Shown in pieces: positions 8,110-16,545 of a stretch of 64,000 nucleotides of DNA. The stretch spans positions 20,535-84,534 of the forward strand of contig NZ_JAQLFP010000004.1 in NCBI RefSeq assembly GCF_028207065.1, in the 5' to 3' direction. This DNA comes from Collinsella aerofaciens (lineage in GTDB: Bacteria; Actinomycetota; Coriobacteriia; Coriobacteriales; Coriobacteriaceae). Made by a program: the position numbers and the translations under genes. Under the pieces are notes generated by a model. That model had not been told where the DNA came from. It saw only the letters and a program-made list of their open reading frames with translations, and ran no database searches. The stretch's first letter is position 1. Every line of letters begins with the position of its first letter.

Positions 8110-8922
8110 ATGGACCGAGTTAAGAAGAATATCGTTGGCGTTGAATCTGCAAAGAGAGAATTGATCTCCAAAAGGTACAAACGGATTACCAAGGCTGTGA
8201 ACTCGGAGTTTTGGAGTTCCAACAGCGAGACGGCACATTCACTGTATGTTGGTTCTTATGGGCGTGGTACCGCAACAACAGATAGCGATCTTGACGTATT
8301 GCTGTCCCTTCCTAGGAGCGAGTACGAGCGTTATGACATGTATAGGGGGAATGGACAATCAAGATTACTTCAGGCTGTTAAATCCGCAGTTTCCGAAACC
8401 TACTCTACGACTGATGTTAAGGGTGATGGTCAGGTTGTCGTTGTCAGTTTCTCGGATGGAATGAAGTTTGAACTTCTCCCGGCATTTGAGCGTGTGGACA
8501 GCTGGGGATCATTTGTGAGTTACGACTACCCCGATACTCATATGGGCGGTCGATGGCTTGCGACTGATCCCAAGGCGGAGCAGGAGGCGATGAAAGAGAA
8601 AAACGCAAGCTCGAGGGGACTCCTGTTCGACACTTGCAAGCATATTCGAAATGTCCACGCCGCGAGCTTCTCAAGCTATAGGCTGTCCGGCATCGTTATC
8701 GATAGCTTCGTGTTCTCCGCGATTGCTGGTTGGCGTTGGGCGAATGGGGAGAGCTCTGCACCAGCGGGGGCATATGAGATGCAACTTTTGGATGAGTTTA
8801 ATCGCCTTTCCCTGCAAGGCGCGGTGCCGTTCGCGCTTTTTAGCCCAGGTAGCCAGCAGGCTATCGATACAGCCAAAAGTTATGAGTGCCTCGGAAAGGT
8901 GCTTCGCCAAATGGCGCGCTAG
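8110..8922 (+). CDS. CBASS CD-NTase (SMODS nucleotidyltransferase)
   Basis: This 270-residue protein has the cGAS/DncV-like nucleotidyltransferase signature. The GSYGRGT turn is at residues 48-54, followed by D-S-D-L-D with metal-binding Asp60 and Asp62. The third acidic position appears as Glu121 in FELLPAF, a Glu where Asp is usual. The second domain is helical. In CBASS the enzyme makes a cyclic di- or oligonucleotide when phage infects, and the signal activates the next gene's effector. The SLATT gene follows after 9 bases, so the two form an operon. No ubiquitin-like (Cap2/Cap3) or HORMA/TRIP13 genes are nearby, which points to a minimal type I system. The nucleotide product cannot be told from sequence by eye. 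Confidence 0.85.
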   Translation: MDRVKKNIVGVESAKRELISKRYKRITKAVNSEFWSSNSETAHSLYVGSYGRGTATTDSDLDVLLSLPRSEYERYDMYRGNGQSRLLQAVKSAVSETYSTTDVKGDGQVVVVSFSDGMKFELLPAFERVDSWGSFVSYDYPDTHMGGRWLATDPKAEQEAMKEKNASSRGLLFDTCKHIRNVHAASFSSYRLSGIVIDSFVFSAIAGWRWANGESSAPAGAYEMQLLDEFNRLSLQGAVPFALFSPGSQQAIDTAKSYECLGKVLRQMAR

Positions 8923-8931
8923 GAGGTTGTT

Positions 8932-9501
8932 TTGGATAGATTGGATTATAGGGAGCGGCTGCGCGGACAGATTGAGGAATCTTACGGCAAGCTGTCGTAT
9001 ACATATCAGACGCAGCAGGAAGCGGCAACTCTAAAGCGTAAGACGGTCAATCGTATTTCCATCAGCCAGATAATTCTAACTGCGGTTTCAACTTGTGGAG
9101 TAATTAGCGTCATTATAGGTCAAACCGGGACCGGAGTTGGGGCTGTTGTCGCTTCCATTACCTCGGCCTTATCGCTTGGGTTAAATCTGTATACCCGTGG
9201 CTCTAAGCTGCCCGAGGAAGCTGAGGAACACGTGCGTTGCGCTAATCGACTCTGGGTTGTTCTTCAGGACTATGAGTCGTTGCTTACGGATTTTGACGAC
9301 CTTGAAGTTGGAGAGATCCGCAGATGCCGCGACTTGCTCATTGAGAAGCAAGCCGAAATATACGATGAAGCGCCAAGGACGAGCGACAAGGCGTACGAGA
9401 AGGCTCGCGACAGGCTTAAGAACGGGCACCAGTCATTTGAGCCGGGGGAGATTGACAAATTGCTGCCGTCGCGCTTGCGTAGCCATGCCTGTGAGGAATA
9501 G
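8932..9501 (+). CDS. SLATT-domain two-TM effector (CBASS)
   Basis: The 189-residue protein starts at TTG 8932, five bases after AGGAGG. An N-terminal amphipathic segment is followed by two hydrophobic helices (about residues 43-62 and 67-85) joined by a short GQTGTG loop. A long charged helical C-terminal domain with ARDRLK follows. This is the SLATT layout (SMODS- and SLOG-associated two-TM effector). It is proposed to oligomerise into membrane pores after binding the signal nucleotide and so kill the infected cell. It lies immediately downstream of the CD-NTase, as in known CBASS operons. The hairpin at 9524-9545 probably ends or attenuates this two-gene unit. Confidence 0.8.
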   Translation: MDRLDYRERLRGQIEESYGKLSYTYQTQQEAATLKRKTVNRISISQIILTAVSTCGVISVIIGQTGTGVGAVVASITSALSLGLNLYTRGSKLPEEAEEHVRCANRLWVVLQDYESLLTDFDDLEVGEIRRCRDLLIEKQAEIYDEAPRTSDKAYEKARDRLKNGHQSFEPGEIDKLLPSRLRSHACEE

Positions 9502-9523
9502 TGTGTTTCCTGCTGGGTTGTTA

Positions 9524-9548
9524 GGGCTGGGGTGTTTCCCAGCCCGTT
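9524..9548 (+). terminator. Hairpin after the CBASS pair
   Basis: GGGCTGGG at 9524-9531 pairs perfectly with CCCAGCCC at 9538-9545 around a 6-base loop. The T-run afterwards is short (GTTTG), so termination may be partial. Confidence 0.45.
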
Positions 9549-9625
9549 TGATAGACGATCTTGTTGGTGCGTTAGTGTGAGATGACTTTACTGGCTTACC
9601 GACGGTGGGGTGCAAGGAGTTTGAT

Positions 9626-10429
9626 ATGGATCTCGATAAGGTTAATGAAATTGCCACTATACCGGTGCTTGAAAAGGCATATGACGACCTTGTTCATCCC
9701 TCTGCGGAGTCGATAGGAAAAACGGTTAGCCTGGTTCCACGGACTGTTGCCATTTGGCTTTCCTCGTGGAATCGCTGGGTTGTTAATAGAGAGGAAAGCA
9801 TCAAGCTGGCTATCGATGCTATAGAGTCTCGTGTTGATAAGATTCCCGAGGAGCATCTTACCGAACCTCCGGCGCATATCGCAGTTCCAGCAATTCAACA
9901 ACTCGCATATTGCTATGACAGCGAGGAATTACGAGGGATGTATGCGAATCTGTTACTTTCCTCGATGGATGATCGGACGGCAGAGTACGTCCACCCCAGT
10001 TTTGTTCAGCTACTTAAGGAGATTAGTCCCGACGAGGCTAAGTTACTGAGTACGTTGACTGGCTCTGATGATGCTGAACACGCGTCTATTCCGCTCGTTG
10101 ACTTAAGAATTGTCAGCGCAGACGAGCTAGTTCCAATTAAATGGACGCTTATCGTAGAAGGCTATAACGAGTGCTGTAAGGGTGTTTGCGAGTACCCTGA
10201 TCAATCGCTGGTGTATCTGGGAAACCTGGATCGACTTGGCATCCTCAAGCGTTGTGATTACTATGCTGATGATGTTAAAGCTACGCTTGAAAGGTTCGAA
10301 TCAAGCGAGGCTATCCAAAATGCGAAGGCGAAGGTTGAGCTTGAAGATGACAAGAAATTCGTTTTCCATCGCTGGAGCTACCAGGTAACCGATTTTGGGG
10401 CCAACTTTATTAAAACGTGTGTTTCGTGA
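9626..10429 (+). CDS. Abi-alpha (DUF4393) family protein
   Basis: This 267-residue protein starts at ATG 9626 behind AAGGAG; the in-frame ATG at 9605 lacks a ribosome site. The N-terminal half contains IPVLEKAYDDLVHPSAESIGKTV and the long helix IPEEHLTEPP-HIAVPAIQQL. A central EELRGMYANLLLSSMD block, at about residues 110-125, is the hallmark of DUF4393/Abi-alpha. The C-terminal domain is mixed alpha/beta. Members are annotated as abortive-infection proteins, but the mechanism is not established. It sits 124 bases after the SLATT gene, past a hairpin, and is followed one base later by a membrane-protein gene, so those two are probably co-expressed. Confidence 0.75.
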   Translation: MDLDKVNEIATIPVLEKAYDDLVHPSAESIGKTVSLVPRTVAIWLSSWNRWVVNREESIKLAIDAIESRVDKIPEEHLTEPPAHIAVPAIQQLAYCYDSEELRGMYANLLLSSMDDRTAEYVHPSFVQLLKEISPDEAKLLSTLTGSDDAEHASIPLVDLRIVSADELVPIKWTLIVEGYNECCKGVCEYPDQSLVYLGNLDRLGILKRCDYYADDVKATLERFESSEAIQNAKAKVELEDDKKFVFHRWSYQVTDFGANFIKTCVS

Positions 10430-10430
10430 A

Positions 10431-11249
10431 ATGAGTTTGGTTGGAATGTGTTCGGGCAAGAGGAAGCCTTCGGTATTCGATTTAATTAAGGCGTTTATTG
10501 CTTGCGTTGTGGTGCTCTCTGTATTTTTGCTAATAGTCATTCAGATTGCGTTTTCAATTGATACACCAGTTCCATGGCTGCATCCCGTATGGGACGCTAA
10601 CGGCCTGCTTGGGTATCTTGGCGCGTTAGTGGGCTCAATTTCGGCGGTCGCGGTGCTGTATTTCTCGCTGCTAGCTGGTAGAGAAGACCGGAATCATTCT
10701 GATGTGATGAACGTTCTCCCTTGTATTGCCTTAACCCGTTTGTCGGAAAAGCAACTATGTATGTCGAAGAACGGTTTCGCTCACGGTGTGTTTACCGAGG
10801 CTGATCCCAGGGACGATGAATACAAATCGGGTGCTTTGGACTGCGTTGATCGTCTGCTGATTGATGGCGGAGCCCCAGCTATTCCTTGCGACGAGAGTCC
10901 TGTGGACGAGCATGCCGCTAATCGTTATGCAATATCCAGTATGGGAGCTGGGCCTGCGGTTAATGTGAGGGTTGGAATTGCGAATAGAAATGAGTGGGCC
11001 CATTTTGGAACTCCGCGGGTCGCCTGGTGCCAGACTCGACAGCTTCCAGTGGGAGGGGAGAGTGAGCTGGTTATCTATTTTGGTGGTGAAGCAAAGCCGG
11101 TGATGGAGGCCGGCTATCGCATCCTCGTCACGTACTCGGACATACTTGGCAACCGCTACCTGCAGTATTTTCCAATGACTTTTGATGGGCAGGATGATGT
11201 TCTCAAATGCACGGTGAATAATTCCATTAATCGGATTGGCATTCCTTAG
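10431..11249 (+). CDS. Two-TM membrane protein of unknown function
   Basis: The 272-residue protein has two hydrophobic helices: about residues 18-41 (FIACVVVLSVFLLIVIQIAF) and 57-80 (LGYLGALVGSISAVAVLYFSLL). An approximately 190-residue soluble domain rich in beta segments and Cys follows. I recognise no catalytic motif. ATG 10431 follows the stop of the Abi-alpha gene by one base; GTG or ATG codons slightly downstream are alternatives, since no strong ribosome site is visible. The tight coupling suggests a membrane partner of the Abi-alpha protein. The TM-TM-soluble shape is common among defence effectors and sensors, but this is only context. Confidence 0.5.
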   Translation: MSLVGMCSGKRKPSVFDLIKAFIACVVVLSVFLLIVIQIAFSIDTPVPWLHPVWDANGLLGYLGALVGSISAVAVLYFSLLAGREDRNHSDVMNVLPCIALTRLSEKQLCMSKNGFAHGVFTEADPRDDEYKSGALDCVDRLLIDGGAPAIPCDESPVDEHAANRYAISSMGAGPAVNVRVGIANRNEWAHFGTPRVAWCQTRQLPVGGESELVIYFGGEAKPVMEAGYRILVTYSDILGNRYLQYFPMTFDGQDDVLKCTVNNSINRIGIP

Positions 11250-11370
11250 TTTCAGAGTATTCGGGTTGTTGCGCTAAAGGGTATTTGACGTAACAGCCAA
11301 ATCTTAGTGATTCGCTCAGTTAAACGCCTTAATATAAAATCTTGAGTTAATCATCGCGAACGGAGATCTG

Positions 11371-11775
11371 ATGACCGACGCCAATAGAAAGCCGTGGCTT
11401 ACGGCGTCAGAGCAGATTGATCATCTCAAATCTAGGGGTGTCCATTTCTCGCTGATGAGTGAAGAAGATGCTAGAGCTTATCTGGAAAAGAACAGCAACT
11501 ATTTTCGCCTGCGTGCCTATCGGCTTGGGTTTCCTAAAGTTGAGGAAGGAGCACGCAAGGGGAGTATGCAAATCTAGATTTTAAGATGCTGGTCGACTTG
11601 TCGATTGTCGACATGCTCCTTCGTTATGAAATGTTGCCGCTTACGCTTGATGCAAGATTTTCTAAAAGAACTGCAAGCTTCGTTTGACGAAGGTTTTGCG
11701 AGGCAATTTTCTATAAAGAAGGGCGTTCTGTCAAATTGCTGCAACTGTTCGTCCAGATTGGATGAGGGTCGATAG
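11371..11775 (+). pseudogene. Decayed Abi_2 (AbiD/AbiF) gene
   Basis: The first 60 codons read as an Abi_2 N-terminus (WLTASEQIDHLKSRGVHF, then NYFRLRAYRLGFPK). A frameshift near 11558 then sends the annotated frame to a TAG. In the next frame the family consensus resumes as NLDFKMLVDLSIVDMLLRYE through LTLDARF. After another shift near 11650 a short C-terminal-like tail (DFLKELQASFDEGF) runs to 11775. The central part, including the HEPN R-x4-H motif, is missing. The ART-like paralogue B follows immediately. No structured leader like that of the intact AbiF gene is evident upstream. Confidence 0.7.
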
Positions 11776-12420
11776 ATGTACGACTTGGATAGTCGAAAAG
11801 ACATAATGCGCCTATTTTCAGATTATCACCAACGCTTGACTGGGTCTTACGGGTCGGAAAGGGCCATTCTCGCTGAACTGCTAGAAGAAGAAACGATAAC
11901 TGGATGGCATGCTACCAGAGTGCTCTCTGCGGATGATATTGCGGAAATGGGTTTGAAGGCTTTCTCTAGGGAAGAGGCATTTGACCAATTTCGCTATCTT
12001 TCCGGGGTTGTTGGGTTGAACTTGGGCCAAACTGAGACTGTTCTTCAGAAGGCAAATCATTATTTTGCTGAACATCCACGCAGGACTGGCTGTGTCTGCT
12101 TCTACCTGCTTAAATCCATGGCCGGGCAATATTCAAAATATTCAGCAACGTTGGGTGGGGAAACATTTGCGTGGTCTTTAGAGGATGTTGCGGGAGCCGA
12201 AGCAGTTGAGGCATTGAAAAGCCTGGGGGTTTCAATCAGGGTCAAATTTGCCTTCTCTTTTGATCGCATTCAGCCTTATGCCCATGATTCAATATTGTCG
12301 AGCTTCATTGATGTACTCAGCAGTAATATGTCGACGGATTACTGCCTGCCCAAGATTGATGGAGCGATTGTTGGCTCGATTCCCCCTCATGATATTTTGA
12401 GAATTGAGACAATATCGTAA
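11776..12420 (+). CDS. Unrecognised protein with ADP-ribosyltransferase-like motifs (copy B)
   Basis: The 214-residue paralogue of the protein at 4522-5193 starts at ATG 11776 with GAGGG about 8 bases upstream. Conserved blocks are MYDLDSRKDIMRL, ITGWHATRVLS, GLKAFS, EHPRR, CFYLLKSM, YSKYSATLGGETFAWSLE, IRVKFAFSFDRIQPYAHD and DGAIVGSIPPHDIL. The two copies are roughly half identical by eye but differ throughout, so both have been under selection rather than being a recent duplication. Candidate catalytic residues are the His of HATR, the Tyr/Thr of the YSATLGGE block and a late acidic residue. The neighbouring Abi_2 gene is dead, yet this ORF is intact. It may act alone or serve as an orphan antidote to the AbiF protein elsewhere in the island. 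Confidence 0.5.
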   Translation: MYDLDSRKDIMRLFSDYHQRLTGSYGSERAILAELLEEETITGWHATRVLSADDIAEMGLKAFSREEAFDQFRYLSGVVGLNLGQTETVLQKANHYFAEHPRRTGCVCFYLLKSMAGQYSKYSATLGGETFAWSLEDVAGAEAVEALKSLGVSIRVKFAFSFDRIQPYAHDSILSSFIDVLSSNMSTDYCLPKIDGAIVGSIPPHDILRIETIS

Positions 12421-12652
12421 AGGGTGGCGCATTGACAAGGCTTTCGTTTCTCTATCTGAGGGATCCGGTCGCGGTTTTCAAAAGAGCCGTTTTGGCTGAG
12501 TCATCGATTCGAAACCATGACTGAGTGGCCTGGCGGCACGTACGCTGTTCTTCGAGCCCATTTTTCTGTTTCAGTTCGCTCATCGATTGTGCTCACTGCA
12601 TGTCCCCGCAGTTTGTAATAATCGACTAAAGCAGCGGTCGAGGAGTATGAAT

Positions 12653-14413
12653 ATGGCTGGATATTCTTTTAAAGTCAATGAGCTGGTCACGGTGGACGGT
12701 ACGACAGTAAAGCCTAAGAAGATTACTGTATTCATTGGACCAAATAATTCTGGTAAAAGTAAATCACTTAAAGAAATTCGTTCTGAGATTTTGGGTAATC
12801 CAGAGGTGGGCTATTCCGGAGGGGAGTCGACCAAGCGCGTTGTCTTTAATGAAATCCACCTCAATTTCCCAGCAAACAGCAATGAAATAATCGATACATA
12901 TGGTCTCGATGATAAAGTTGTTCGTTGTAATGGGGGATGGCGTCTCCGCGATTACTGCAACACCGGCATAAATTGGACTCCGGGCGGAATAGCATTTTCT
13001 CCGAATTATCGTACCCCTTGCTTTTCCCCGACCGATGATTGGCGCAAGAGTTTTTCTCGGTGTTTTGATGACGACAACTATGAAGGGCCAGAACAAGCTC
13101 GCCGCGAGGCGCTGCGCTTTTTTGGACCTGCGATGGTTGACTATGTGGGTACCGAGGATCGCCTGTTGATGTCGATTGGCGATCAAGCTTATGGCATAAA
13201 CGACGATAACTACAACAGCCTTAGCTCGGCATACGACACCGATCCGGACTGCAAGACGATAGCGTCCGAAATTACTCCACTATTTAACAGGGACGTTGTT
13301 CTAGATGCGAGCACGAGTCGCCAAAGGATTCTCCCCGTCGTTAGCGATTCATTTGAGGAATATCGTGGTGCAACACATGATATGCCACGTCGTCTGACTA
13401 TCTTGTCTAAGGCTACGCCGCTGCGCGAAGAGGGCGATGGCTTGCGTAGTTTTGTTTCCGTTCTTTTGAGTTTGATGGGAAGGCGCAAGCCGGTGTTTCT
13501 TTTGGATGAGCCTGAAGCTTTTCTTCATCCTCCATATGCGCGCAGGATGGGGGAAATCCTGGGCAAAAACTTTATTGAGAACGAAAGTCTCAACAATGTG
13601 TTTATTTCCACGCATAGCTCCTTCTTACTCCAGGGGCTCATCTCGTCTTGTTCTGAGGAGCTTACCATCGTGCGTCTTAACCGAGATGGCGACATGCGCT
13701 GCGCAAAAGTGCTCTCCAATAAGGAAATCCTGAGCTTAATTGACCGCTCGGATTTTTCAGCCGAGTATCTGGATGCATTATTTTCGAGTGAGGCCGTCCT
13801 TGTCGAAGGCCCTAGAGATGCCGCCGTATATCGTAAACTGATTTCTAAATTTGATACCAATTACAGCGGCCTATTTGTTTCTGTTAACGGTAAGCCGGGT
13901 TTTGAGAGCATTAAGAAGTTTTATGATTCGGCTGGAATTAGATGCAAAGTAATTACGGATTTTGATTTATTGGATAATAACGATATTTTTAAGCGCGTAT
14001 CCAATCTATTTATCACTACCAATGATAAACGGAATGAAATTCGAGAAGTGAGGAATTCCCTCGAGCGATTTTATCGAGAGCTTGAAGGCTGTCCGGGCGG
14101 GCAGCGGGACAAAATGCCAGAAATAGTGAAAAGTCATTATAAGCACCAAGTTTATGAAAACCTTCCAGATGATCTGGGCGTGAGCGTTGAAGAGATGCTT
14201 CGGCTTCTTGCGCGCGAGGGATTGGTAGTTTTGAGTTCTGGAGAACTCGAATCTTTGTTTGAAGCCTATGGGGTGGAATACGTTCACGGTTCGAATAAAT
14301 GGCTAACTAATGCGTTCAGTTACATGGCGAACCATAGCTGTGACGAGCTGCGAGATATTCCTGCCGTCGCTATAATATTGCAAGCATTTATTCCGGAGGA
14401 GCAGCGGGAATAA
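12653..14413 (+). CDS. OLD-family ATPase-TOPRIM nuclease
   Basis: The 586-residue protein has an ABC-type ATPase followed by a TOPRIM nuclease domain. Walker A GPNNSGKS is at about 29-36, Walker B FLLDEPEAFLHP at about 281-292, and the STHSS H-loop at about 318. TOPRIM follows, with VLVEGPRDA (about 382) and the DFD acidic pair (about 436). This is the OLD (overcoming lysogenization defect) architecture, which cleaves phage DNA. No GajB-like UvrD helicase follows, so it is not a Gabija pair; a stand-alone class 1 OLD is the best reading. ATG 12653 is seven bases after GAGGAG; ATG 12647 is too close and the longer frame from 12587 has no ribosome site. Confidence 0.8.
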   Translation: MAGYSFKVNELVTVDGTTVKPKKITVFIGPNNSGKSKSLKEIRSEILGNPEVGYSGGESTKRVVFNEIHLNFPANSNEIIDTYGLDDKVVRCNGGWRLRDYCNTGINWTPGGIAFSPNYRTPCFSPTDDWRKSFSRCFDDDNYEGPEQARREALRFFGPAMVDYVGTEDRLLMSIGDQAYGINDDNYNSLSSAYDTDPDCKTIASEITPLFNRDVVLDASTSRQRILPVVSDSFEEYRGATHDMPRRLTILSKATPLREEGDGLRSFVSVLLSLMGRRKPVFLLDEPEAFLHPPYARRMGEILGKNFIENESLNNVFISTHSSFLLQGLISSCSEELTIVRLNRDGDMRCAKVLSNKEILSLIDRSDFSAEYLDALFSSEAVLVEGPRDAAVYRKLISKFDTNYSGLFVSVNGKPGFESIKKFYDSAGIRCKVITDFDLLDNNDIFKRVSNLFITTNDKRNEIREVRNSLERFYRELEGCPGGQRDKMPEIVKSHYKHQVYENLPDDLGVSVEEMLRLLAREGLVVLSSGELESLFEAYGVEYVHGSNKWLTNAFSYMANHSCDELRDIPAVAIILQAFIPEEQRE

Positions 14414-14701
14414 TAGTCAGGTTCTGATGCGGGACTTCGGCTCTTCTATGTCGCGTTGAGGTTGGTCCATTATGGCGCTGAATAAATAATGGGATGTATT
14501 GCCAATCAAGGGTTAAAGAATGATTTGGAAGATTCATGGCATTAGATTGTCGGCCGCCGAGTGCGCTCTTCGTGATCATGCTTATCGATTTTTCGGCCAG
14601 GGTTCTTCTCGTCGGACTTAAGGCGCCGCTCGACCGGTTGCGACCCGATGATTCGATACTCGCGGCGATACGCATATTTGAGCGTTTTGATAACGAGGCT
14701 T

Positions 14702-14850
14702 CACGGGATACCTTGGAATGCCTTGTTAGCCACGCTTGAATCTGGGGCACCGTAAAAGACGAGTTCGTGCGAGGAAATGTTGCTTCCGGAATCAGTCTTC
14801 CTATTTACGGCTGTCCAAAGCAGTCATTTCGCATGATAGAAGACGAGCCG
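14702..14850 (-). pseudogene. 3' relic of the unidentified family (copy 3 of 3)
   Basis: On the minus strand the frame reads VNRKTDSGSNISSHELVFYG then APDSSVANKAFQGIP to a stop at 14702. This matches DSGDDISLHGSVLYGAP of copy 1 and LNRKIDSG of copy 2. A single-base slip near 14815 separates it from RNDCFG, matching RYDRFER of copy 1. Only the last 45-50 codons survive. The rest of the 620-base space to the next gene (14414-14701 and 14851-15033) shows no supported gene. A TATAAT box at 14993-14998 lies 35 bases before the next start. Confidence 0.55.
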
Positions 14851-15033
14851 TTATTTCGGTTGAATAAGCTGCAGCGATCCGTTCGCGATGCCATCAAATG
14901 ATCCGGTGGCGTAGTCGTGTTATATGCTGCAGCTTTAGGGGAATGAGGACGGTACCGATTGGGATAATGCTCTAGTGGTGTCCGGTAGCGGATATAATTA
15001 ATTCAATTTCGGCTCCGCGCTTAAGGACCCATA

Positions 15034-15999
15034 ATGAAAACTCTCAATGGCCTCATGAAACATCTTAGGGATAAAGGGATAGAGACGCACGGCTCTGTCC
15101 ATAAAAGAAAGATGAAGAATTACGGCTATTATCATGGCTACAAGGGTCATCGTTTTGTGGGCAATTCTTCCAACTGCTTGGATTTAACGAGCTTTGACGA
15201 GGTAATTGCCTTAAATGAGTTTGATATGGCGGTCAAGGCGCTCTTATATCCAAGCGTAATGTTTATTGAAACTGCGCTAAAGAACTATACGCTAGAAGCC
15301 GTGCTTGAAGATTCTCACTCGTTCGTGCTGGAAGATGTTTTCTCTCGAACGCTCGTGGCGTACCGTGATTACCCTAGAAAAAGTAAAGACTATAGCGCTG
15401 CTATGAAAAAGCGCCTGGGTCTGCGCGCGGAAATCAATAGATTGATTCAGTACAATTATTCCAAGAACCCTGTTGTTAGGCATTTTTACGACAGCGATAA
15501 ACCCTTGCCTATTTGGGCGCTATTCGAGGTCATGACTCTAGGAAACTTCGGTGTTTTCTATTCGTGCTTAAAGGGCTCGGTTAGACAGAGCATATCTGAT
15601 GACCTAAAGCTTCCGAACAATTACGACGGTCCCGGGCTTCTTGAGCGTACTATCTTTGCGCTCAAGGACCTCCGTAACGCGATTGCTCATAATAGTGCCG
15701 TTTATGACGTTAGGTTTAAGAGGGCAAAAGTGGGCAATCAGCTTGGCCAGATGCTGTCATCCGAGATTGGCGTTCCTTCGATAGACTTTTCAACTATTAC
15801 TGATTATGTCGTCCTAATTGTCTATCTACTCAGAAAGATGATGGTTTCCAAAACTGAGTGCTATCAGGTTATTCGAAATTATTCGAACGTGCTAGAAGAT
15901 CTGCACGGATCTCTGTCCTCCTCGGATTTTCACAAGATAGTTAATACCGGAGCTAGGAGCAAGATGGATTCACTCCGTAGTTATATAGCTGCAACTTAA
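15034..15999 (+). CDS. Abi_2-like HEPN abortive-infection protein
   Basis: The 321-residue protein follows the Abi_2 plan: MKTLNGLMKHLRDKGI, then NYGYYHGYKGHRF (about residues 25-45), FDMAVKALLYPSVMFIETALK, PLPIWALFEVMTLGNFGVFY and the HEPN motif R-N-A-I-A-H at 214-219 followed by NSAVYD. It is diverged from the AbiF-type protein at 5328, so it is not a recent duplicate. Expected role: RNase-type abortive-infection effector. It is a single gene bounded by a TATAAT-containing spacer upstream and an intrinsic terminator at 16113-16143 downstream. No paired antitoxin gene or hairpin leader as clear as that of the 5328 gene was seen. Confidence 0.8.
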   Translation: MKTLNGLMKHLRDKGIETHGSVHKRKMKNYGYYHGYKGHRFVGNSSNCLDLTSFDEVIALNEFDMAVKALLYPSVMFIETALKNYTLEAVLEDSHSFVLEDVFSRTLVAYRDYPRKSKDYSAAMKKRLGLRAEINRLIQYNYSKNPVVRHFYDSDKPLPIWALFEVMTLGNFGVFYSCLKGSVRQSISDDLKLPNNYDGPGLLERTIFALKDLRNAIAHNSAVYDVRFKRAKVGNQLGQMLSSEIGVPSIDFSTITDYVVLIVYLLRKMMVSKTECYQVIRNYSNVLEDLHGSLSSSDFHKIVNTGARSKMDSLRSYIAAT

Positions 16000-16112
16000 A
16001 AGTCAGCGTCTGAAGATGAAGATAGTTTTCACTTGTGTTGGGGCCCGTAGACAAACACAGGATATCGAGTAGAATATAGCCAATTGCGGTGGAAGCTCTC
16101 GGGCGACACCTG

Positions 16113-16143
16113 AAGAGGGTTGATGCGTCGGCCCTCTTTTTTT
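16113..16143 (+). terminator. Intrinsic terminator after the Abi_2-like gene
   Basis: AAGAGGG (16113-16119) pairs with CCCTCTT (16132-16138), with a 12-base loop and a run of Ts to 16143. Confidence 0.75.
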
Positions 16144-16189
16144 GACGATATTTTACAGCATGCTTGACATGGCTGCGCGAGGCCGTGCG

Positions 16190-16545
16190 GGGGCATCCGT
16201 GTAGGGAATGTCACCTCCAGAATCGATCTTGCGATTCAACTGCCGCTCGACGTGGCCATATCGCAAGATACCGATCTGGCGTCGGCGCACCGGAACCCAT
16301 CGATCATTCGCCCGGTAATCACGACGGTATTGTTTGCGATCTTGCTCTCTTGCTCCGTGAACATGCAGTAGATCGGCAAGAGCCAGTTGGCGTAGATGCC
16401 CATCCCGTACGCTAAAGACGCTACCAATGAAACGCTCTGCTCGCCGGGTAGACCATGGTAGTAGCCGGCTGCGTTCATATGGAGGCGCCTGTCCATCAGG
16501 TCGTCGATATGAGCTTCTTTGGATGTGAACTTCAGCACCCTTTCT
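16190..16545 (-). pseudogene. Frameshifted gene of the unidentified family (copy 2 of 3)
   Basis: The minus-strand frame reads VLKFTSKEAHIDDLMDRRLH then MNAAGYYHGLPGEQ...YGMGIYANWLLPIYCMF...VVITGRMIDGFRC, matching copy 1 at 595-1040. It then shifts frame near 16290; the family resumes as IGILRYGHVERQLNRKIDSG in another frame. Similarity begins abruptly at about 16545, so the first codons are missing and replaced by unrelated sequence on the other strand. The family name is unknown to me. The IDDLMDRRLHMNAA block here shows what the 4-base gap in copy 1 removed. Confidence 0.6.

Noticed and set aside
12653..14413. Gabija system
   Set aside because: GajA-like architecture, but no GajB helicase gene adjacent; called stand-alone OLD instead.
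14536..14739. 67-codon plus-strand ORF
   Set aside because: Overlaps the minus-strand relic of the decayed family; lacks a ribosome site. The short RIFERFDNE match is noted in findings only.
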